In this document: positions 34,182 through 39,005 of the stretch, in pieces
Layout: each line of letters starts with the position of its first letter
Numbering within the stretch: the first letter of the stretch is position 1
NCBI GenBank assembly: GCA_002280405.1
Contig: NCDY01000002.1
Span: 1-39,005 of the forward strand
DNA from: Rhodobacterales bacterium 32-66-9
GTDB lineage: Bacteria; Pseudomonadota; Alphaproteobacteria; Rhodobacterales; Rhodobacteraceae
Length of the DNA: 39,005 nt
Direction: 5' to 3'
Program-made: the position numbers and the translations under genes
The notes under the pieces: generated by a model
The model's database searches: none
The model's input: the letters and a program-made list of their open reading frames with translations, nothing else
Told to the model about the DNA's origin: nothing

Positions 34182-34469
34182 TCAGGCGATGATGCCGAGG
34201 ATGTCGCTTTCCTTCATGATCAGCAGCTCTTCGCCGTTCAGGGTCACTTCGGTGCCCGACCACTTGCCGAACAGGATCCGGTCGCCCGCCTTGACCGACG
34301 GCGCGATCAGCTCGCCCGAATCCTTGCGGGCACCTTCGCCCACGGACACGATCTCGCCCTCGGCGGGCTTTTCCTTGGCGGTGTCGGGGATGATCAGCCC
34401 GCCTTTGGTCTTTTCGTCAGAAGCGATACGCTTGACCAGGACGCGGTCATGCAATGGTTTGAAAGCCAT
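34182..34469 (-). CDS. groES: Co-chaperonin GroES (10 kDa)
   Basis: GroES (95 aa) is the heptameric lid of GroEL. The start [13 protein letters not shown], the mobile-loop region [20 protein letters not shown] (about 17-36) and [14 protein letters not shown] (about 62-75) are typical. AGGGAG lies 7 bases before ATG 34469. It is the first gene of the groESL operon, under a CIRCE operator and a candidate sigma-70 promoter. Confidence 0.98.
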   Translation of the reverse strand: MAFKPLHDRVLVKRIASDEKTKGGLIIPDTAKEKPAEGEIVSVGEGARKDSGELIAPSVKAGDRILFGKWSGTEVTLNGEELLIMKESDILGIIA

Positions 34470-34506
34470 CTGGGGTACTCCCTTGAGTTTCCAGGTTTGA
34501 TCTTGA

Positions 34507-34533
34507 TTAGCACTCGACAGGATCGAGTGATAA
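34507..34533 (-). promoter_or_regulatory. CIRCE element (HrcA operator)
   Basis: TTAGCACTC (34507-34515), nine bases, then GAGTGATAA (34525-34533) match the CIRCE consensus TTAGCACTC-N9-GAGTGCTAA with one mismatch. It lies 38 bases before the groES ATG, at or just after the expected transcription start, where the HrcA repressor blocks chaperonin expression without stress. hrcA is not in the window. Confidence 0.95.
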
Positions 34534-34540
34534 CACTGTT

Positions 34541-34569
34541 CAGGTAGGCAATCCCCGCCGCCATGTCAA
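34541..34569 (-). promoter_or_regulatory. Promoter of groESL
   Basis: On the minus strand a perfect -35 TTGACA (34569-34564), a 17-bp spacer and a weak -10 TACCTG (34546-34541) stand directly upstream of CIRCE. Transcription would start inside or at the edge of the operator. Confidence 0.65.
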
Positions 34570-34668
34570 CACCCGAGCCCAGGCTTTTCGGTCCGCTTTT
34601 TCACATTGCGTTTTGTCATCGCGCTGCCACGATGCGGGCCTGTCGTCTGACCCAGCGGAAGGCCCTTG

Positions 34669-35670
34669 ATGAACCGATTTCTTGCCGCCTGTCTTGCTGT
34701 CGCCGTTGTCGCGGCTGCCGCCCTGCCGGCTGCTGCGCAATGCACGGGGCGCGATCTCTTCGATGACATGGCGCCGGACCGCAAGGCCGCGATTGCGGCT
34801 GCCGTGGCAGAGGTTCCCTTTGCCAAAGGCAATTTCTGGCGCGCCACACGCGGCGACCAGGTCATCACCATCGCCGGGACCTACCATATGGAAGACCCGC
34901 GCCTTGCACCGATCATGGCCGCACTCGCGCCGACGATCGCGACGGCAAGGACCGTGCTGGTCGAGGCCGGACCCAAGGAAAAGCAGGCGCTGACGGATCT
35001 GATCGCCCGCGATCCGTCCAGGATGCTCATCACCTCCGGCCCGACGCTTTACGAACAGCTGCCGCGCGACGTCTGGGACCAGCTGGCCACGGCCATGTCC
35101 CAGCGCGGTATCCCTGGTTTCATGGCCGCCAAGTTCCGGCCGTGGTATGTCCTGGCCGTGCTGGCCGTGCCGCCGTGCGCGATGGCCCAGATGACCGACC
35201 CGAAGGGCCTGGACGGGCTGGTCATCGACGAGGCGCTCGCCCAGGGCAGGCCGATCCGGGCTCTCGAACCCTTCGAGACGATCTTCCGCATCTTCGACAG
35301 CATGTCCGAAGACGAGATCATGGCGATGATGAAATCGACGCTGGCGATCGAGGACCGCGCCGAAGACCACGCCGCAACCCTTGCCAACAGGTATTTCGCC
35401 GGTGAAAGCCGGGCCATGTGGGAATTCATGCGCTTTGCAAACTACGATCTGCCCGGCTACACGCGGGCCCAGGTGGATGCCGAGTTCGGCAAGATGGAGG
35501 AGGTGCTGATGAAGGCACGCAACCGGGCCTGGCTTCCGGTCCTGACCCAGGCCGCGTCCGAAGGGCCCGCCTTCGCCGCTTTCGGTGCCTTGCATCTTTC
35601 GGGCGAAGAGGGCGTCCTCAACCTCCTCAAGGCCGAAGGCTTCGACCTTCAGCCGCTGGCGCTGCCCTGA
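34669..35670 (+). CDS. TraB/GumN family protein
   Basis: A 333-residue exported protein of the TraB/GumN family, thought to be related to EreA/ChaN-like metal-dependent hydrolases; the bacterial function is unclear. A signal peptide covers residues 1-23 (LAVAVVAAAALPAAA before QCTG). The family N-terminal motif GTYHMEDPRL is near residue 69, the central GLDGLVIDEALAQGRPIRAL and E-rich segment follow, and the C-terminal FAAFGALHLSGEEGVLNLL carries the conserved Gly-x-x-His. ATG 34669 has GGAAGG 6 bases upstream. It is divergent from groESL. Confidence 0.9.
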   Translation: MNRFLAACLAVAVVAAAALPAAAQCTGRDLFDDMAPDRKAAIAAAVAEVPFAKGNFWRATRGDQVITIAGTYHMEDPRLAPIMAALAPTIATARTVLVEAGPKEKQALTDLIARDPSRMLITSGPTLYEQLPRDVWDQLATAMSQRGIPGFMAAKFRPWYVLAVLAVPPCAMAQMTDPKGLDGLVIDEALAQGRPIRALEPFETIFRIFDSMSEDEIMAMMKSTLAIEDRAEDHAATLANRYFAGESRAMWEFMRFANYDLPGYTRAQVDAEFGKMEEVLMKARNRAWLPVLTQAASEGPAFAAFGALHLSGEEGVLNLLKAEGFDLQPLALP

Positions 35671-35765
35671 ACCGCTCCCGGTCAGGTGCTCTGTCGCCGC
35701 ATTTTGCCTTGTCCGGTTTCCATGCGGCGGCTACCGTCTTCCACCGGGGATCAAGGAGCTGCGCG

Positions 35766-36635
35766 ATGCAGACCGTCCCCGTCTCAAGACAGGTCTTTGG
35801 CATTGGCTGCGTCACCGGTGCCACTGTCGCCTGGAGCACCTTCGGGTTCTTCACCCTCAGCGTCTCGGCCGATACGCCGACCGTTCTGGTCTGGCGCGGT
35901 ATCTTCGGGGCGTTGAGCCTGCTCTTGGTCTTGGTTCTTCGCGAGGGGCTTCTTGGGCTTTCCGGCTTTGGCCGACTTGGCCGGATGGGCTGGGCCTTCG
36001 GCACCTGCGGCGGGCTCGCGGGTCTGACCACCATCATGGCGCTGCGCGAAACCTCGGTCACCCATGTCGCCGTCATCTTCGCCACGGCGCCGTTCTTCGC
36101 GGCGGCCATCGGCTGGCTTTTCCTGCACGAGCGTCCGGGCCGATCGGCCGTCATCGCAAGCGGCGTCGCCGTGGTCGGTGCCGTGACCATGGTTGGTCTC
36201 GGCCGGGAAGGGACGCTTTACGGGGATGCTCTGGCCGTGGTCTCGGTGATCGCCTATTCCGGGCTCATCGTGATCTCGAAAAGCAATCCCGGCATTCCAA
36301 GCCTGCCGGCCTCGGTGCTTTCGGTGTCCTTCACCACTCTGGCCGCCGTTCCCTTTCTGACCGGCTTTTCGATCCCCTATGCCGACCTGCCGATGCTGGC
36401 CGCGTTCGGCGTGGTCAACTCGGCCCTTGCCATCTGGTTGTTCATGATCGGTGCAAGGCATCTGCCCGCGATCCAGACCGCCCTGATCGGCGCGCTGGAA
36501 ACGCCGCTGGCACCGTTCTGGGTCTGGCTGGCCTTTGGCGTCGCGCCCGGGCTTCTGACCATGGTCGGCGGGGCCATCGTCGTCGGGGCGGTCGTATGGC
36601 ATATCTTCCAGGACACCAAACCAGCAGGTCGCTGA
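35766..36635 (+). CDS. DMT superfamily (EamA) transporter
   Basis: A 289-residue, ten-helix EamA-family transporter. The first helix contains VTGATVAWSTFGFFTLSVSA; repeat ends are visible as GWLFLHERPGRSAVIASGVA and ETPLAPFWVWLAFGVAPGLL, each with the typical conserved Glu. The substrate is unknown. AAGGAG lies 8 bases before ATG 35766; longer in-frame readings from inside the TraB gene are not plausible. It is distinct in sequence from the transporter at 19.3 kb. Confidence 0.9.
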   Translation: MQTVPVSRQVFGIGCVTGATVAWSTFGFFTLSVSADTPTVLVWRGIFGALSLLLVLVLREGLLGLSGFGRLGRMGWAFGTCGGLAGLTTIMALRETSVTHVAVIFATAPFFAAAIGWLFLHERPGRSAVIASGVAVVGAVTMVGLGREGTLYGDALAVVSVIAYSGLIVISKSNPGIPSLPASVLSVSFTTLAAVPFLTGFSIPYADLPMLAAFGVVNSALAIWLFMIGARHLPAIQTALIGALETPLAPFWVWLAFGVAPGLLTMVGGAIVVGAVVWHIFQDTKPAGR

Positions 36636-36663
36636 CCCGGCAGCTTCTCTGGCCAGGCCCGCG

Positions 36664-36737
36664 ATCACGCTGGTGGCCGAGCTTCGGCTCGAGCGTGATG
36701 AGGAAAAGTGGACTCCGGTTTTCCGCGTCAATCACGC
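36664..36737. repeat. Three-arm inverted repeat between the transporter and MBL genes
   Basis: ATCACGCT (36664-36671) pairs with AGCGTGAT (36692-36699), enclosing a GAGC-TTCG-GCTC minihairpin (36679-36690). The same right arm, GCGTGAT (36693-36699), also pairs with ATCACGC (36731-36737), enclosing GGAAAA (36702-36707) and TTTTCC (36719-36724). The two structures exclude each other. GGAAAAGTG followed by GGTTTTCC resembles a palindromic element I recall as dispersed in alphaproteobacteria. It occupies the gene-free stretch 36636-36764. Confidence 0.65.
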
Positions 36738-36764
36738 GACCACCAAGAACCGGGATCGGGGCCG

Positions 36765-36793
36765 GTGACAAGCCGGACACCGCGCCCTATACA
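36765..36793 (+). promoter_or_regulatory. Candidate sigma-70 promoter of the MBL-fold hydrolase unit
   Basis: GTGACA (36765-36770), a 17-bp spacer and TATACA (36788-36793) form a good promoter match. Transcription would begin near 36800, about 25 bases before the small ORF at 36825. Confidence 0.6.
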
Positions 36794-36824
36794 CGGCGCA
36801 ACTCTCCATCCCGCAGGCGCATCA

Positions 36825-36926
36825 ATGACCGGCTCCATCTTCGGCTTCCTGTCCCGCTCCGTCCTGTCGGAAGGCACCGGCCTTTCTCAGGCCGAAGCTG
36901 TCGCCTCGCAGGACCTGCCGCCGTGA
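36825..36926 (+). CDS. Possible 33-aa leader peptide of the MBL-fold hydrolase
   Basis: An ORF of 33 residues, beginning MTGSIFGFLSRSVLSEG, starts at ATG 36825 about 25 bases after the expected transcription start. Its TGA (36924-36926) overlaps the GTG start of the hydrolase (GTGA). The ribosome-binding site is weak (GCAGGC). It is not a known protein. It may be a translated leader that sets hydrolase expression, a small protein, or a chance ORF; the overlap and the promoter position are the only support. Confidence 0.35.
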   Translation: MTGSIFGFLSRSVLSEGTGLSQAEAVASQDLPP

Positions 36927-37660
36927 TCCTTCCCGGCAAGATCGCCCGGCTTTACGTCCTTGATCTCGGGCTGTTCGAGGTCCGTGGTGGCGAGCGTGTC
37001 ATCGGCATCCCCGGCTTCCTCTTCGAAACCGACCGGGGTCAGCGCATCCTGTTCGACACCGGCTTCCCGCCCGACTATCTGACGGACCCCGACCGTCCCG
37101 GCCGGGACGGCCTGCCGCGCTTTGGCCGCCTTCTTGCCTTCCGCGCGGACCAGACCGCCGTCGGCGCTCTTGGCCTTCTCGGCCTTTGCGCGGCGGACAT
37201 CGACCTTGTCGTCCTCAGCCACGGTCATATCGACCATGTCGGTTCGCTGCCGCTGTTCGCCCATGTGCCGATCGTCCTGACCTCGCGCGAACGGGCCGCG
37301 CCGGCACCCCTCTATTTCGGCGACGCCCGTCCGATCCCCTGGCCCGAGGCGCGCTATAACCTGATCGACGCCGACACCCCGGTCTGCGACGGCCTGACCC
37401 TGATCCCGACCCCCGGCCATACGCCCGGCCACCTTTCGGCCATCGCAGCCCTGCCCGACGGGCGCAGCATGGTCCTTGCGGCCGATGCGATCAACCGCGC
37501 GGCGGAACCCGCCGAAGGCTTTGCAGATGCCGATGATCCCGCCGCCGCCCAGGCTTCGGCGACGCGCCTTCTGTCGCTCGCCCCGCCCGATGCCGTCCTG
37601 ATCTACGGTCACGACCCCGCGCAGTGGCCAGGTCTGCCCAAGGCGCCTCGGCAGTGGTGA
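36923..37660 (+). CDS. MBL-fold metallo-hydrolase, N-acyl homoserine lactonase-like
   Basis: A 245-residue metallo-beta-lactamase-fold hydrolase. The zinc motif HxHxDH is present as SHGHIDHVG (about 100-108). Further ligands are likely H in PTPGHTPGHLS (about 162-172), D in LAADAI and H in IYGHDP. The arrangement VLDLGLFEVRGG then FLFETDRGQRILFDTGFPPD resembles AiiA-type lactonases, but the substrate is not proven. The start is GTG 36923, with CAGGA 9 bases upstream; other in-frame starts lie far upstream across intergenic DNA. A small ORF overlaps its start. Confidence 0.87.
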   Translation: MILPGKIARLYVLDLGLFEVRGGERVIGIPGFLFETDRGQRILFDTGFPPDYLTDPDRPGRDGLPRFGRLLAFRADQTAVGALGLLGLCAADIDLVVLSHGHIDHVGSLPLFAHVPIVLTSRERAAPAPLYFGDARPIPWPEARYNLIDADTPVCDGLTLIPTPGHTPGHLSAIAALPDGRSMVLAADAINRAAEPAEGFADADDPAAAQASATRLLSLAPPDAVLIYGHDPAQWPGLPKAPRQW

Positions 37661-37721
37661 CCGACCGCCGCCCCGGGCTGGCGATGGTCGTCGCCGCGAC
37701 CCCGACCTGAATCACCGCCCC

Positions 37722-37750
37722 GTGACACTGCCCGCGCCGCCGCATATAAG
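37722..37750 (+). promoter_or_regulatory. Sigma-70 promoter of ppaC
   Basis: GTGACA (37722-37727), a 17-bp spacer and TATAAG (37745-37750) give ten of twelve consensus bases. Transcription would start near 37757, about 30 bases before the ppaC ATG. Confidence 0.7.
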
Positions 37751-37787
37751 CCGCCGCAAACACCCACCCCGCGCAAAGGGCACTCCC

Positions 37788-38708
37788 ATGACCACGCTCG
37801 TCTTCGGCCACAAGTCCCCCGACACCGATGCCACCATGTCCGCCATCGTCTGGGCCTGGTATCTGACCAACCGCCGCGGTGGCCAGGCCGAGCCGCGCCT
37901 TCTGGGCGAACCGAACACCGAAGCCGCCTTTGTCCTGAAACACTGGGGTTTCCACAAGCCCGCGATCATCGCGGACGTGGACGCCGGTCAGAACGTGGTC
38001 ATCGTCGACACCAACAACCCCGCCGAGCTGCCTCCGTCGATCAACGATGCCAACATCATGGCGATCATCGACCATCACATGCTGGTCGGCGGCCTGAAGA
38101 CCCGCGCCCCGATCAACGTGGTCATGCGCCCTCTGGCCTGCACCGCCACCGTGATGCACGACATCATGGGCGACGACGTGGCGGGCCTCCCGCATGAGAT
38201 CAAGGGCGCGATGCTGTCCTGCATCCTGTCGGACACGCTGGAATTCCGCTCGCCCACCACGACCGACCACGACAAGGCCGTCGCCGAAAAGCTGGCCAGG
38301 GACATTGGCGTCTCGATCCCCGAGCTTGCGACCAGGATGTTCGAAGCCAAGTCCGACGTTTCCGCCTTCTCCGACGCCGAACTTCTGCGCATGGACTCCA
38401 AGGAGTATACCGTCGCGGGCAAGGAACTCCGCGTCTCGGTTCTGGAAACCACCGCACCGAAGATCGTCCTCGACCGCAAGGCCAGCCTGATGCAGTCGAT
38501 GGCGGGCGTGGCAAAAGAGGACGGCGCCGATCAGGTCCTCCTCTTCGTCGTCGACATCCTGAAGGAAGAGGCGACGCTTCTGGTCCCGAACGACCTTGTC
38601 AGGCAACTGGCCGAAGCGTCCTTCGGGGCCAAGGTGACCGGCGACACGGTCGTTCTCCCCGGCATAATGAGCCGAAAGAAACAGATCATTCCGGCGTTGA
38701 AGCTCTGA
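37788..38708 (+). CDS. ppaC: Manganese-dependent (family II) inorganic pyrophosphatase
   Basis: A 306-residue DHH-family pyrophosphatase that hydrolyses PPi to phosphate, pulling biosynthetic reactions forward. H8, D12 and D14 in FGHKSPDTDAT bind Mn, and the DHH motif is in MAIIDHHMLVGG (about 92-103). The C-terminal DHHA2 domain ends with the substrate-binding SRKKQIIP (about 296-303). No CBS regulatory domain is inserted. ATG 37788 follows AAAGGG. Family II enzymes are patchy in proteobacteria, where the unrelated Ppa is the common form. Confidence 0.97.
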   Translation: MTTLVFGHKSPDTDATMSAIVWAWYLTNRRGGQAEPRLLGEPNTEAAFVLKHWGFHKPAIIADVDAGQNVVIVDTNNPAELPPSINDANIMAIIDHHMLVGGLKTRAPINVVMRPLACTATVMHDIMGDDVAGLPHEIKGAMLSCILSDTLEFRSPTTTDHDKAVAEKLARDIGVSIPELATRMFEAKSDVSAFSDAELLRMDSKEYTVAGKELRVSVLETTAPKIVLDRKASLMQSMAGVAKEDGADQVLLFVVDILKEEATLLVPNDLVRQLAEASFGAKVTGDTVVLPGIMSRKKQIIPALKL

Positions 38709-38727
38709 TATTGCACTATCGCCCATG

Positions 38728-38749
38728 CATACATGCGCATGAATGTATG
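38728..38749. repeat. AT-rich inverted repeat between ppaC and the HAD gene
   Basis: CATACAT (38728-38734) and ATGTATG (38743-38749) form a perfect 7-bp inverted repeat around 8 bases containing GCGCAT. It is notably AT-rich for this genome and lies 20 bases after ppaC and 57 bases before the HAD start, so it could be an operator site. Confidence 0.45.
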
Positions 38750-38805
38750 GAATACGCGATGACTACCGAAAACAGACTGCCGGTCAGCGGCGAAAGGGCC
38801 CCCGA

Positions 38806-39005
38806 ATGACCGAAATCATCCGATCCCTCGCGAACCTTGCCGGCCGATACGATGCCGTCTTCTGCGACCTCTGGGGCTGCCTGCACAATGGCAAGACGGC
38901 GTTCCCGACTGCCGTTGCGGCCCTGCTGGGGTTTCGCGCGACCGGGGGCAAGGTCGTCCTCCTGACCAACGCGCCGCGCCCGAAATCCAGCGTTGTCAGG
39001 CAGTT
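38806..39005 (+). CDS. HAD-superfamily IIA hydrolase, TIGR01459-like (5' part only)
   Basis: The window ends after 66 codons. The frame begins MTEIIRSLANLAGRYDAVFC and continues with the HAD motif I variant CDLWGCLHNGK (Asp nucleophile near residue 21), then KVVLLTNAPRPKSSV, which is motif II with Thr-Asn. This is the TIGR01459-type subfamily, whose substrate is unknown. GAAAGGG lies about 7 bases upstream of ATG 38806. The 3' end is outside the window. Confidence 0.85.
   Translation, partial: MTEIIRSLANLAGRYDAVFCDLWGCLHNGKTAFPTAVAALLGFRATGGKVVLLTNAPRPKSSVVRQ

Noticed and set aside
35585-37660. A 691-codon reading of the MBL hydrolase frame
   Set aside because: The upstream part crosses the TraB end, the transporter gene and the intergenic repeat. 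The domain begins at about 36923, where a GTG with a ribosome-binding site exists.

Overview
The window is ordinary, gene-dense, high-GC chromosomal DNA from an alphaproteobacterium, most likely a member of the Rhodobacteraceae (Rhodobacter/Gemmobacter/Tabrizicola-like). The evidence is a membrane-anchored cytochrome c of the cyt cy type, a fused ATP sulfurylase/APS kinase, an Hsp20 + DUF1150 pair, a CIRCE-controlled groESL operon, a cluster of a RidA-like protein, a glycerophosphodiesterase and a COG3146 protein, an alphaproteobacterial prephenate dehydratase, and intergenic GC-rich hairpin repeats like those common in this family. The genus assignment is inference. I see no rRNA, tRNA, CRISPR array, insertion sequence, phage gene or plasmid function.

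Layout. 1-2.9 kb: a 43-aa small ORF coupled to a GT4 glycosyltransferase, then leuD and a convergent gene of unknown function. 3.4-6.2 kb: RidA-like protein, glycerophosphodiesterase, COG3146 acetyltransferase-like protein and pterin dehydratase. 6.2-8.8 kb (minus): a cyclic-nucleotide phosphodiesterase/nucleotidase and a HAD phosphatase. 9.1-11.4 kb: nudC, an SRPBCC protein, and pheA convergent to it. 11.5-19.2 kb: cytochrome c, then a yejABEF peptide importer operon that runs on into a second GT4 glycosyltransferase. 19.3-24.8 kb: a DMT transporter, then gpmI-envC-ctpA-rppH. 25.0-29.5 kb: ATP sulfurylase/APS kinase, hsp20-DUF1150 (minus), a DUF465 protein and purE-purK. 29.5-32.4 kb: an alpha/beta hydrolase and a low-affinity iron permease-family protein (minus), then an overlapping Nudix-Gre factor-GNAT chain, and a decayed DMT transporter remnant. 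32.5-34.5 kb (minus): groES-groEL. 34.7-39.0 kb: TraB/GumN protein, DMT transporter, a metallo-beta-lactamase-fold hydrolase with a possible leader peptide, Mn-dependent pyrophosphatase, and the start of a HAD-IIA hydrolase cut by the window end.

How the genes work together. Several groups are translationally coupled by ATGA/TGATG overlaps: small ORF-GT4, yejB-yejE, gpmI-envC, hsp20-DUF1150, Nudix-Gre and purE-purK. Themes are amino-acid and nucleotide biosynthesis (leuD, pheA, purEK), nucleotide and RNA-end sanitation (NudC, RppH, CpdB-like, another Nudix), cell-envelope maintenance (EnvC, CtpA, YejABEF, two GTs) and protein folding (GroESL, Hsp20).

I found no convincing new multi-gene system. 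The best leads are regulatory or small-scale: mutually exclusive hairpins overlapping a sigma-32-like hsp20 promoter, two tiny ORFs coupled to downstream enzymes, a three-arm inverted repeat at 36.7 kb, short repeats between the cpdB-like and nudC genes, a hairpin between groES and groEL, and a transporter gene remnant ending in a hexamer repeat.
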